From: Sugiyamaella lignohabitans
Taxonomy: Eukaryota; Ascomycota; Dipodascomycetes; Dipodascales; Trichomonascaceae
Reading direction: 5' to 3'
Assembly: GCF_001640025.1 (NCBI RefSeq)
Contig: NC_031672.1
Span: forward strand, 3,844,001 to 3,908,000
Length of the DNA: 64,000 bases
The notes beneath the pieces are model-generated. The model was not told the origin of the DNA, did not search any database, and saw nothing but the letters and a program-made list of their open reading frames with translations. Shown here piece after piece: positions 21,068-32,175 of this stretch (the first letter of the stretch is position 1; the number at the start of each line of letters is the position of its first letter). Position numbers and translations under genes: made by a program.

Positions 21068-24000
21068 CTATCTATGTTCATGCCTAGAACCCGAGTTTTG
21101 GGTACCATAATAAGGATAATGAACTCCTCGTCGATGTCCCACGGACCCCGTATTAGATTGCAGCGGAGATACCTATGATTTTTGTTAGAATGGTGTCAGC
21201 TCGGCTGATTCCAGTATCAAAATACTTACATTTTCTTGTAAATAGGCCTGACTTTCGTCTTCTCCATGCCAGAGGTCTTCATTAGCATCGACGGATGACG
21301 ATGAGGAGGAAGAAGATGTAGATTCACCAGAGGGGGACTTTTTGGGATCCACCTCTGTGGTACTGATATCTTCTTCATAAATAATTTGTTGATGCTTTTG
21401 ATAAGTTTGATAATGCTGTTGTTGATGCGGTTGTGCTTGATGTTGTTGGTAATGTTGTTGTTGATACATCTGCTGTTGATGCTGGTGCTGGGGTTGGTAT
21501 TGTTGTTGTTGATGATGATGATCCTGATAATAAACTTGATCATGACCCTGACTCTGAGCCGGATCGTAATCATAATCATATTGTGGTTGGTTACCGTATC
21601 CCTCTTCATAACCGCTGTAACCATCATTTCTGTAATTGTCATAATCATAGTCATATCCATCATCTACTATATCTTGCCGATAGCCATCAATGTACTCAAC
21701 ATCTTGGGGTTGATGATTCTGATGGTGCTTCATCTCCTCAAGCTGCTGTAGTTGCAATTGTTGCAATTGCTGCATTTGTTGCATTTGTTGCATCTGTTGC
21801 TGATAGCCGTGATTGATCAAGTTGAGATAGGCATACATGAAATTCGATAGTAGCACCTGTTGTACTAACGGCCTTCGTGGATTTGCAAGTTTAAGGTGTG
21901 AGAGTCTATAGATAGCCCGCTCAATGTGTAAAGGATAACGGTGATGCATCATAACCATACTCTTATCTGACATCTGATGTGCAGGGATATGATACGGCAA
22001 ACCACCGTCAAACTGTTTCATCTGCTGCTGTTGCTGCTGTAACTGAAGCTCTAATTCACGCTGTTGGGCTTCAATTTCTTGCTGACTCTTTTCATTGGGT
22101 TTGCTGCTATCCCGCTGTTTGCGAGTTTCAGCTTGACGAGCACGAGATCTAGACCGAGATCTATACCTGGATTTCGTCACTCCCTTTTTCTTTTCTGGTG
22201 AAAGATGTCCTCTACTTTGCCTTTCTTTCACTTCTTGCGCAACAGTAGGTTTAGAAATGGTCTTCAATAATGAATTTGAACCAGAATTATTGTTGCCTTC
22301 GTTGGCACCTGAATCGCTGGGACTGGATTGCTCATCAGAGTCCTTACGTACCTTCATCTTGGAAAAAAAGGATGAAATTCCTTTTCTATCAAATACAGCT
22401 GAAGTGGCCGAAACAGGGGATACAGGAGATTGTTCATCAGAAGAACCACGTTCGGCTGCAGTGATAACCTGCTCTGATATCTTTCCAGAGTCACTACCAT
22501 TAGCATTTCCATTGAAAAGCCACCTCCAACTATTTTTACGTTGTTTCTGTTTTCCTGGGCTTGCCAGTGTAGACGGATTTGTAGCAGCAGTAGTCGAAGG
22601 AGACACAGATGGGCTTATTGAGCTATCATCTCCACTGAAGGAGCTATTTGCAATTGGGATAGCTGATAGTACATCTGTCGAGGCTCCAAGCATCGATGGG
22701 GTCATCAATTTGGATGATATTTCCGATGGGTTAGGAGGCAGATCCTTATCGGTAACAACTTCATTAGAGCTTAGGTCATCATCGATGTCTTTAGCAACTT
22801 CTTCAGCAGGACTAGATTTAGCCGAAGTCCCGGTAGATAATTCAGATTTGTGAATAGTACTAGGGATAATTGTAGGATCTTCACTAGGAGAAGAGCTTGG
22901 GATTGCTTCAACACTAAGCTCTCTGCTTCTAGCGATAACCAGGGGTTCGACATGACCAAATTGGCCCTCAGTCTGACGCGAAATAGGTTCTTCAGCAGGT
23001 ACGTCAGCTTTCTCTTGTAAGTCCACCTTATCATTAGAGAGGGGCACAATTGGCTCGCCCACCGGTACCACAATTTCTGATGCATTATTTTCTTGCCCTG
23101 ACTCATCTTGTTGTTGGGGTTTGATCGACTGTGACTGCTCTTGCTGTTGTTGAGACTCTTTGTTTGAATCATCTTCGGCCTCCTTCTTCAACGAAGCACC
23201 CCTTTGTCTTCCCTTTCGCATAGCCGGTTTGTTGTACCTTGTATGTGCTGCTCTTCTTAACGACGGCGAAGGAGCCGACATAATAGGCTGATCACTATCG
23301 TTGGCTAATGGTTCAATTTCCATGGATCCACTTGAAGACTTCCGGTCATGATCAGAATTACTAACAGAGTTATCGTTTGAGCTATCATCCGAGATATAAG
23401 CGTTATTGCTGTAATTGCTTCCATAGCCATATGTGTTAGTGCGAGATAAAGATCTAGCCAGCTGGAATGGATCCATGGCTAAACTCTCTAATTCACCGAG
23501 AGACTTCAACTGAGCCGATAGGGAGGAAAGAGACGTCATATCTTCTGGAGAACTTAATGAGGCACCACGGCTTTTTCGCTTGTTCTCCAACACGTCGCTA
23601 CCATCAGTGTATTCAGCTTGATCTGAGATCTCTCTACTCAGACGGGTATTTCTACGGCTCAGCTTTGCGCCCGATGATGGTGAAACCGGCTCATTTTGGG
23701 AGTCAGAGTCCGAAGCTTCATTCGAGAGTGATGACGGCGACTGTTGTGGCGAGATTGTGGCGCGAATTTCTGCTACTTTCTGTTGTACAAACGACTTCCA
23801 CTCTTGAGGGGCTAACTCTGGATGCACATTAGCAGGAACCCATAATAGCTGAGAAGCGTGTTGTGATGATATGATGCTACCAGGGGATATAGGACCATTT
23901 TCAGCATTCCCTGAAGATTCTTCATTGGAAAACTCTGTCACGACATGTAATGGTTGTTGTCCAGACGATCTGGTTCGACGTGGAGAACCGGTCGGTGGAG

Positions 24001-25273
24001 TGGATATACGATAAGCAGATCCACTACTATAACTTCTTCCAACAGGTGATGAGGTAGGACTACTCGATGTTGCAGTCTGACCATCGTCTGACACTTTCGC
24101 ATTACCGGGGACAGGACTAGGCGTGTTCTGTCGCGAAGAAGCGGATGAGGACGAAGATGATGATGAACCACCGTGATTATTAGCCCCACTAGGAACCACA
24201 ACTGGTACCGGTGGAGTGCCATTTCCAAGTGACCTTCTGTTCATGTTGGGTGGGTTTGCTTCGTTGTAAAAGGAAGAAAACTGAGGCAAGTCTGGGTCCA
24301 GGGTCGGCAAAGCACCTAATGAGAGTCTCTTTAAAGCTTGAACATTGCTCATTTCCTGAGCAACTACAGCAGCAGCCGCTACTGAATCTGCTTGCTCATT
24401 TGAATACGTAGACGTGCTACTCATCCTTCTAGGTGTCATTGTGGGAGACGTGGATGTTGAAGATAAACGACGTGTTGATGGTGCCGAATGTCTCTTTGAA
24501 GCTTGGGGTCTACTTGATGAGGTATCAGATGCTCTTCTACGTGGGGGTTCAGCTGAGGACGATGCAGATGAATGCTGTGAGATTTGTGATCTGATTGACC
24601 CCGTTGAAGGCCGCCTGCTTGAAATAGCCGAAGATGCATCACCCGATGGTCTCCTAGTCATTGAATATGCTGAATCACCCGATATTTGTCTTACGAGAGA
24701 AATATCAGACGGTCGTCTTTTCGAAGCTGACATGCTGTCAGATGTGTGACGAGATATGCTAGATTCAGAAGGACGTCTAGACGACAAATATGTGACATTG
24801 TCCGATGGTCGTCTAGTCAGGCTCGATTTTGAACTCTCTGTGGATGGACCTATACTTGTCTTGAGAGTGGTGCTTTCGACAGATCGCGTCCTAGACAGTT
24901 TAGAATCCGAAGGGTTGACATTTGTACTACTCCTACTACCACTGATACCTCCCAATTTAGCTGATTTAGACTCTGAACTTTCTGAAGATCGTCTATGTGG
25001 TCGCTCCTCACCTTCACCAGTAATATTACCCACTTGCAAACCGTTGACCCTTCTTGGCCCCCGGTCTCTATCTCTTTTTGGAACTTCAGGAACCTGCCCT
25101 AGATAATTTTCCTTCAAATTTAAATGAGCGAACTTGGAATGAATATTTTTTAGATGCGAATCATCAGTGGTACTATCTTCATCATTTCCCCACAGATTCT
25201 TTTCTTCAGGTAGATTTGGGAGCTGCTTTTCGATAATTTCAGAGGCCTCCATGTGTTTTGAACCTGTAGTCAT
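21068..25273 (-). CDS. ZDS1: Zds1/Zds2 family protein (PP2A-Cdc55 regulator)
   Basis: Fungal Zds proteins bind the PP2A regulatory subunit Cdc55 and control mitotic entry and exit, polarity and silencing. Exon 1 spans 21230-25273 and exon 2 spans 21068-21172, giving 1382 residues. The small 3' intron (57 nt, GTAAGT donor, CTAAC branch 11 nt before the acceptor end) adds a 34-residue tail rich in Tyr, Gly and His. Two family segments are clear: HASQLLWVPANVHPEL near residue 474, and the C-terminal Zds domain near 1109 (YPLHIERAIYRLSHLKLANP and onward to LLSNFMYAYLNL). The rest is disordered: a Ser/Arg-rich N-terminal third with many R-R-x-S sites, and long Gln/His runs after the Zds domain. 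The frame opens at a GTG seven codons upstream; the first ATG is at 25273. Confidence 0.85.
21380..21835. repeat. CAA/CAG (glutamine) tract in the Zds gene
   Basis: On the coding strand, many interrupted CAA, CAG and CAT runs encode Gln/His-rich protein with Tyr and Met, both directly after the Zds domain and further downstream. Interruption by other codons suggests stable low complexity. Opposite-strand and out-of-frame open frames here are by-products. Confidence 0.65.
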
Positions 25274-26702
25274 TGTCGAGCAAACGCAGCCCACTGCCCA
25301 CGGCTTTTGAGACTCAAAAATAAATACTCAATCAGGTACCAGCCCTGTATTGTATAGCAACGAGTGTAGTTCTCTGTCTTGATTCAGATGAGTTTTGAGG
25401 AAGATAGGTTCTAGTGATAAGAGATCAAAAAAGAGTGACACTTGAAAATAAGAGTTACCACTACCAAACCAAAAAAAAGAAAACTGACAAACGAAAAATA
25501 AGAACCAAATCAAAAGAAAAGTATACAAAAGTAGACCCTAAAACATCCACCCTAGAAGCTGTCTACGTCCAATACAATAATCTTCTAACAAAATGTATAT
25601 CTATCCTGTTAGACTTCTCATTCGTTAATAACCCCTGGAAACCTTTATGCTGAATCACTTAACCAATAACCTTTCGTGTAGCTATCAGTAATTCTCCAAA
25701 CTTACGAAGTTCTAACTCTTCAATATACCACACCACTCTTAAAACAAACTGTTCAAACTCACTTTAGCTTGAGTAAGAACGTGAGGTCAGATGATCTCCA
25801 AAACACCTTCGAAGTCTTCGAAGTCTGGCGTTCACCGCTATACTTTTGTTGTATTTGGCCTATACTGTTTTAGATTTTAACCTGCTAGCTTCCTAACTCA
25901 GGCGGTATGTCGTTTTCTCCCGTTTTGCGCTAAGCTAAAGCTTACTCCTAAATAATCCGTATAGCGTAATCTATGTATTCAGTATTACGGACGGTTCAGA
26001 CACATAACGCCTCACATATACGCCGCGGCTCAAGACGCCGCATAACCCCTGAGTTCCCCTGAACAGTTTTGTATCAGGGGTCGCTCTGTGCGAAGATGAG
26101 GGAGCAATCAAGATATTGAATAATATTCAACGTTCTATAAATATATCACTCTTATCGGACTGCATATCTCGTGACCATTTAAACTTGGAGAAGGTAGTAA
26201 AAAGTCTAATAAAGAAAAGTTAAGAAAAGTATGAGATAGTAACAGCAGAATCAGTGGTCGTTTTAAACTCGGAGGCTCAACACATGTACTGGCATCTGTG
26301 CAATGATCCTCAATGGACTGGGTTATTGCAATATGGGTGTGTGCTAAGTATATAGCTGTCAATAAACAATGGATATTTATGAGCTCTAGTAAAGTTCATT
26401 CAAACTTGAAACTTGCATAGTGTTGCATAGATCTGCAGGGTCTCATGAAGATCACGTCAATTAGGCTTATCGGAGGGATTGTAAAATAAGCAGAAATACC
26501 AGATTTGAAACCGTGGCCAGAAAGTGATTTGAGTATAGCAAGACCAAACTGTACAATGTAGTGTATTTAAATTTAAACGCCATTTCTTTTCTTTGGGAGA
26601 AGTTACTTCAATCGTTATCGTTATTCAAATATATACAGACACTGGTTAAATATTGCACTACAGACAAATTCCTCAAAGATAAGCTTCAGACTTCATATAC
26701 TT
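25274..26702. other. long 5' region of the Zds gene with STRE-like cluster
   Basis: About 1.4 kb between the Zds start and the TRM10 stop. A long adenine-rich stretch (25404-25540 on the plus strand) could be leader sequence. A compact cluster of CCCCT/AGGGG motifs lies at 26045-26081. Short frames show no domain. An upstream leader intron is possible but unsupported. Confidence 0.45.
26045..26081. promoter_or_regulatory. STRE-like cluster with inverted repeat
   Basis: ACCCCTGA (26045-26052), TCCCCTGA (26055-26062) and TCAGGGGT (26074-26081). The outer two are perfect 8-bp inverted repeats. CCCCT/AGGGG is the core of the stress response element bound by Msn2/4-type zinc fingers. It lies about 770 bp upstream of the Zds start, so its target is uncertain. 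Confidence 0.35.
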
Positions 26703-27764
26703 CTAAGTGCTCACGTCAGTTGTAGCCTCATCTGCCAGGCCGGTTGTGGCCAATTGCTCTACTTTGGAGTCGTCTTTCTCGTTTGTTGGTACATTATCTT
26801 CGTTCAGATCGTTTTCTTCTTTATCTTCGTCAGCTTCGTCGTCCTCGTTCTCATCGTCTTCTTCGGGATTATTTCCTTGTAGCTTGCGTTGGGGAAGAAC
26901 CGCTTCAAAAGCAGCCTTCCAATCTTTAAGCTCTAACCACTTGAGTAGAATCTCAAAGACATGGTTGGTAGTAAGAACACGACGTCCTGACAATTTGATA
27001 TAACTGTCAATCGGCAGCTTTGCAGTCGCAATGTTTTGCTTTTGGGCTTTATCGTTACAGAGGTTTTTGTACCGCCCCTTATCAACAATTCCTCCGATGA
27101 TATAAGTCATATTCTCATCCAGCGTCTCTAAAGTATTGGTTGAATCAGACGAGAAATAAAGCCATTTCGTCCTTTCTGCTTCATCTGATGGCACCTCGTA
27201 ATCATCCTCTCTAAATTTAATCCCCTTCCATAGTAAATGTTGTGAATGCATAGGGCCGTAAAACCGTTCTCTCAAACCCTTATTTAATGAGGATACTTCA
27301 AGATTGACAGAATTTACTGCTTGTCGATTCATGGCATAACATCGGCTGACCTGAATAGCCAAAGACTTTCTTTCTTTGTCGGTCATCAGATCATCAAATG
27401 CACAATCTAAAATGACTGTTATAGGAAGTCGATTCGGGTTCTGTGGCCGTCTTGGCTTCTTGGTTACCACGCCAGCCTCTGCATCCTCTTGACGCTGTCT
27501 TTTTCGTTCCTGCTTAACTTGTTTCCGTTTTTCTTTCCGCTTCTGTACCCATTCATCTCTCATTGCCTCATTCTTCCTTCTACGATATTCTCTTTTCCAT
27601 GCACTTTTGGTCATGCCTTCAGGCGGTGGAGGAATGGGCTCATATTTGTGTCTAGGGTCCAATTCTGTCCTATCTGTTTCAGGACTCCGCTCTGACTCTT
27701 TTTCTATCTCAGCTGCTACGACTATCTCTTTCTGTTCATTATCTGATAGCCTAGGTTCTGACAT
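26703..27764 (-). CDS. TRM10: tRNA (guanine-9-N1)-methyltransferase Trm10
   Basis: SPOUT-fold methyltransferase that makes m1G at position 9 of tRNAs using S-adenosylmethionine, nuclear or cytoplasmic. Its 353 residues exceed the 293 of S. cerevisiae because of acidic tails. The basic N-terminal arm (KSAWKREYRRRKNEA and repeated KRK) precedes the catalytic domain, about residues 108-295, with the family signatures ITVILDCAFDDLMT, RCYAMNRQA, YIIGGIVDKGRYKNLC and KLPIDSYI followed by RVLTTNHVFEILLKW. The last 60 residues are almost only Glu, Asp and Asn. Single exon. Divergent from the amino acid permease gene. Confidence 0.96.
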   Translation of the reverse strand: MSEPRLSDNEQKEIVVAAEIEKESERSPETDRTELDPRHKYEPIPPPPEGMTKSAWKREYRRRKNEAMRDEWVQKRKEKRKQVKQERKRQRQEDAEAGVVTKKPRRPQNPNRLPITVILDCAFDDLMTDKERKSLAIQVSRCYAMNRQAVNSVNLEVSSLNKGLRERFYGPMHSQHLLWKGIKFREDDYEVPSDEAERTKWLYFSSDSTNTLETLDENMTYIIGGIVDKGRYKNLCNDKAQKQNIATAKLPIDSYIKLSGRRVLTTNHVFEILLKWLELKDWKAAFEAVLPQRKLQGNNPEEDDENEDDEADEDKEENDLNEDNVPTNEKDDSKVEQLATTGLADEATTDVST

Positions 27765-28934
27765 TTTTCCTTTCTACTATCACAGTATATTTAAGAGGTT
27801 GTCCAGAATTTTTATTTCATCGCAGATCTTCCACGCTTTTGTACGGCTATATCAAAAGATAAGAAGAATCTCTGCCATCTGCGTGAAATGACAGGATTTC
27901 CAAAGCAATTTTCAAACCATTTGGAGATATAATTTGCTTTGACTTTATTACTGAGTTGCTACTAAATTATCGACGAAGGTAGTCAGATTCCACAATTATC
28001 AAGTTTCATCTCGAAATGTATGCTTAGGCTAGGTAGTGTTGCTGACAGTATGTAAACGCGAGTAGCAGCTGCCACGTTAATCAACTCGCTCCAAACTCAG
28101 TTTACGGTCACATGCCCAACTCCTAGGACTAAGTCAGATATGTATACTGCCAATTTCTCTGATCTGTTCGACATCAATATCCAGTTTAGACTCTCTTTAG
28201 GGTTGCATGCGCTTCCCTGTTGATGCAGATCATATGCGCGATGCCAAGTTTATTCAAAACGCAGATTTGAGTGAATCGACTCGAACCCCTCTAATAGAGC
28301 CTCGGCAATCGGAGTTGGTATTGATTCCTTATCCTTTTATATATGAGAGGTCAAACTGTTCTTCGTTCTTCGTTCCATATTTATCCCATATTTATCCCAT
28401 ATTTATCCCATATTTATCCAATATTTAGAGCCAATAGGCTTGGTGTAGGTGTAGAAATAACCGTCAACCCTGGAATCTTGACCACTATATCTAGGTGGTT
28501 AGTCACACTGCTTCAGTCTTAAATGATAGTAGATCGTACAATTTCTTTGCAGATCCAGATGGATAGATAGATGGGCGTCAGGACAGCCCTGGGCAAGAAA
28601 ACGCCCATCGGTTCTTTTCTGACCAACTCTTGCCCATATTATTGTTTTAATGCTACGTAAACCTCAGCACTGAGTTCTGTATTTCACCACTATTTTAGCT
28701 GCTGTTCGAAAACGGCAAGTTGACATCATGCCAGTTTGTGATTGCGTTATCGGTGCATATCAGATCTTGAAAAATTCCCAAAACATCTACATGCATGATT
28801 TTTACTTAACTGACCTTCGAACTGAGCAGTTCAAAAAAAAACTGTATCGATGAGCTGTAGATCAACTTTGTTTTGTAAATCATTCATCTTTTCTCTGTTC
28901 CTCTATTGCTTGTATTTAGACCTTGAACAAAATA
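27765..28934. other. divergent region TRM10 / permease with 11-bp tandem repeat
   Basis: About 1.17 kb without a gene. It contains four perfect 11-bp units at 28376-28419, preceded by a GTTCTTC repeat. A T-arm-like sequence (GGGTTCGAGTC on the minus strand near 28278) has no matching tRNA cloverleaf. Confidence 0.5.
28376..28419. repeat. 11-bp tandem repeat, four perfect units
   Basis: CATATTTATCC is repeated four times without a mismatch and then decays (AATATTTAG). Just upstream, GTTCTTC occurs twice in tandem (28361-28374). It lies about 515 bp before the permease ATG. Perfect copies suggest recent slippage. Confidence 0.75.
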
Positions 28935-30612
28935 ATGGGTTTTGGAAGTTTTTCCAGTTCCAAATCCAAGGAACATGACGTTACTAATGCAGAGACGGTC
29001 GTACTTGGTAATGACCAATCTAAGATCGATCCAGAGTCGGGCGTAGCCCGTGGCCTGAAAACTAGGCATTTGTCTATGATGGCCCTTGCTGGTATTATTG
29101 GACCTGGATTGTTAGTTGGTGCTGGAGGTAGGTTTACATATGATTTGGATGATAGCGTCGTGTATATATTTCTAACAGTCTATAGGTGCTCTATCTTCTG
29201 GTGGCCCAGCTGCTCTTCTGATCGGTTTTGGAGTTATTGGTATCATAGCTTTCTCTATAATGCAATCATTAGGAGAGTTAACCACACTATATCCATCAGG
29301 AGGAGCTTTTGTAAAACTGGCTGATCGATTTGTAGAACCTGCTTTTGGTGCTGCTGTGGGTTGGAACTATTTTATCATTTGGATCGCAGTACTTGCTAAT
29401 GAGTATAATGTTGTTTGCAGTATTCTTGGATTTTGGAGTCATAAAGTTCCTATGTATGGATACTTTTTGATGTTGTGGTCCTTATTTTTGGGATTCCAAT
29501 TATTGGGTGTTGCAGCATTTGGAGAGGCAGAGTTTTGGCTCGCTTTAGTCAAGCTTCTTGGACTGGTCGCTTATTTTATTTTTTCCATTGTATACGTATC
29601 AGGAGGAATTGTTAATCATACGGGAAGTGCTCTTGGATTCCATTATTGGCATAATCCAGGTGCTTTTGCTGATGGGTTCAGAGGAGTGGCTAATGTATTT
29701 GTGTTCTGTTCGACGTTTTATGCTGGCTGTGAATCAATTGCTGTAGCTGCAACTGAGACTAAGAATCCCAGAAAGGCCGTTCCTAATGCCATCCACCAAG
29801 TATTTTGGAGAATTATTTTCATTTACTTGGGATCCGCTTTTTTCTTTGGTATCACTGTACCATGGGACGCTCCGGGTCTCATTAGTGGTAAATCCAAGGC
29901 TCTTCAAAGTCCCATGACTATTGCTATTCAGAACGCTGGGTGGCAAGGTGGTGTTCATCTAATTAATGCTTTCATTCTCATCACATGTCTTTCTGCTATC
30001 AATAGTAGTATATATATTGGATCCAGAACTGTGCTCTTCATGGGTCAAGACCGCAAGGCACCAAGTTTTCTCGGCAAAACCAATAGTCGTGGCGTACCAG
30101 TATTTGCTATTATATTCACTAATTTGTTTGGATTCTTGGCTCTCATGAATATCAGCACTGGTGCGTCTCGTGCGTATGGCTATATTGTCAATCTGTCTGG
30201 TGTATCAACCTTTTTAGTTTGGGGATCAATCTCGTTTATTCATATTCGATTCCGTCGAGCCTGGATCAAACAAGGCTTCACGCCAGATGAGCTTCCTTTC
30301 AAATCTTTCCTCTATCCATACAATGCGTACTTCGGTCTGGCAGCCAATGTATTCCTGGCCTTAGTTCAGGGTTGGAGTACTTTAAGTCCTTTCAATGCCG
30401 GAAACTTTGTTGATGCTTATATTTTGCTCCCTCTGTTTGCAATCATTTATGTTCTCTATAAGCTTATCTTCAAAACCAAGTTTCTTCGGGCACATGAGAT
30501 TGATCTTGCGTCTGGTCGCCGTAATGACATGGAATACGCCGACTCGACTGATGAAACCGTTTCTTTAACTAAGAAAAAGAGCCTATGGCAACGACTCATT
30601 GACAGTTTCTAG
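28935..30612 (+). CDS. amino acid permease (APC superfamily, fungal YAT group)
   Basis: Plasma-membrane amino acid/proton symporter. Exons 28935-29127 and 29186-30612 encode 539 residues, the usual length. The 58-nt intron (GTAGGT donor, CTAAC branch 9 nt before the acceptor end) lies inside the first membrane span; splicing restores the family motif GLLVGAGGALSSGGPA. Other signatures: RHLSMMALAGIIGPG at the start of TM1, GELTTLYPSGGAF, FAAAVGW-like GAAVGWNYFIIW, and CESIAVAATETKNPRKAVP (the conserved E-x-x-NPRK loop). Twelve membrane spans are expected. The substrate cannot be told from sequence; Gap1-like general or acidic amino acid permeases are alternatives. The N-terminal lysines (SSKSKEHD) could be ubiquitination sites. 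Confidence 0.92.
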
Positions 30613-31446
30613 TTCTTTCTATTACTAACCTAAGTGTAACATATTCTATCTAATTGAATTTAATCGTCTGTTTACCACATACTTTCAATGATCTGATCCG
30701 CAGTATCATTCTGTCAACCCGCATCTCACCCGATTGACGGATCTGTTCGGATCTGTTCGACGTGCTTGCTTGAAGCCTTAAAAGGCTTTGAAAACCTCTT
30801 GTAATTCTATTGACCCTTCAATCAGACTCTACTAATAGCATTCTAAAACAGTCAAGAGACAGTCACAAGAACGAGTGTGAGGATTCCCCAATGAATTCCA
30901 AGGGCTGCCGGAAGTAAGTAACCCGTCTTCAAATGGCCCAATTACTGATCCTGCTGCATGGCACTCGTCAAGCACGTAATGTGCATAGGTCAGACCAATT
31001 TTGTTGATTTTTCCCCACTGGCAAAACACACCGCAATTAATAATAGATTTGCATGCAGAGCGATTAACAATTATTGGGCAGTCGGCCAGGCCAGTCCATG
31101 CCTCATTTCTTATGTGAATTTGCTGCAGTCACACAAAATCATCCACTGTATCGATGTGACTGTTGGTATGTGGCAGGTAACCTGTATATAATCGGGGTGC
31201 AAAGGGGTCATGCATGTGCGGGTCCGTGAAACGCTAGTTACGCGGAGTAGCATAAAAAGGGTACTTGAGCCAGTATTTTTTCACACACTATATACAAAAT
31301 CGCGCCAGGAATTATTGATTTTTTAACTTTTATTTTTCAATTTTGATTTCAAGGGATTCAATTGATAAAATTATTTCGTGACTTTTGTCTGGTGATTTAT
31401 AGGATTAGGAAGAACATTTTTAATAGTGGTGACTTCCACATATAAC
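30613..31446. other. intergenic, promoter of the peroxiredoxin gene
   Basis: About 830 bp. An AGGGG stress-type core at 31203-31207 and an AT-rich TATA-like CATAAAAAGG near 31251 precede the peroxiredoxin gene. No gene or repeat was recognised. Confidence 0.45.
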
Positions 31447-32175
31447 ATGACTGAAGCTGTACCAGTAAGACGATCTGCTCGCGTTGCTGCGGCAGCTAAG
31501 AGAAATCCAGAATTGGAGGCAAAACAACCAGAAGTTGTAGCCAAGAAGGCCAAACCTTCTCCTAAGTCGAAGGCTAAAGACACATTGAAAACTGAAAAGG
31601 AGGATGTGACCTCAAAGGACGAGGAAGAACACAAACAGGAAGCTGCACAGAGCGAGGACAAGCCTGCCGTGGCAAAAGATGAGACAGAATCTGAAAAAGT
31701 CGAGGCCAAGCCGGTTAAGTCGAAGCAAGTTGAGGTTGGAGATGCAGTCCCAGATATCACTCTTCTCGACCAAGATTCGAAAGAGGTAAACCTTGCTGAA
31801 GTAGCCAAATCTTCGCCATTTGTGGTTATTTTTGCTTATCCTAAAGCAAACACTCCTGGATGCACTCGTCAAGCCTGTGCGTACCGTGACCATCATGAAG
31901 AGTTCAAGTCTGCTGATGTTAGAGTATTCGGCTTGTCTGCTGATAGTCCCAGTGCCCAGAAGAAGTTTGAGACCAAATTTGACTTCCCATATCAGCTTCT
32001 GTCTGACCCTAAATACGAACTCATTGGAGTCCTTGGTGCCAAAAAGACTGCCACTGGCGGTGTTACTCGTTCTCACTGGGTCATTAAGGATGGTAAATTT
32101 GTATCTGTAAATGTAGGCGTGAAGCCCGACGACTCTTGGTCAAAGACTCTTGACCTCGTCAAAAACTCAGCGTAG
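31447..32175 (+). CDS. DOT5: nuclear thiol peroxidase (Dot5/BCP-type peroxiredoxin)
   Basis: Atypical two-cysteine peroxiredoxin that reduces peroxides with thioredoxin. It has 242 residues from the ATG at 31447; seven upstream codons open at GTG and are not used. Residues 1-95 are Lys/Ala/Glu-rich and fit the basic N-terminal extension with nuclear signals seen in S. cerevisiae Dot5 (family length 215). The catalytic domain starts at GDAVPDITLLDQDSKEVNL. The peroxidatic cysteine is in NTPGCTRQACAYRD and the resolving cysteine follows five residues later in the same motif, as in BCP/PrxQ enzymes. FGLSADSPSAQKKF and RSHWVIKDGKFV complete the fold. Single exon. Confidence 0.93.
   Translation: MTEAVPVRRSARVAAAAKRNPELEAKQPEVVAKKAKPSPKSKAKDTLKTEKEDVTSKDEEEHKQEAAQSEDKPAVAKDETESEKVEAKPVKSKQVEVGDAVPDITLLDQDSKEVNLAEVAKSSPFVVIFAYPKANTPGCTRQACAYRDHHEEFKSADVRVFGLSADSPSAQKKFETKFDFPYQLLSDPKYELIGVLGAKKTATGGVTRSHWVIKDGKFVSVNVGVKPDDSWSKTLDLVKNSA

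Noticed and set aside
21226..21816. Met/Ile/Asn-rich and Leu-rich frames over the Zds glutamine tract
   Set aside because: By-products of CAA/CAT repeats of the coding frame.
25252..25294. Apparent Src-like myristoylation/palmitoylation start (MGCVCS) on the Zds protein
   Set aside because: The first codon of that frame is GTG. The first ATG is seven codons later (25273) and gives MTTGSKHME, so the motif would not be translated unless an unusual start is used.
28260..28310. Possible tRNA on the minus strand (GGGTTCGAGTC)
   Set aside because: The T-arm stem does not pair and no acceptor or anticodon arm could be folded around it.
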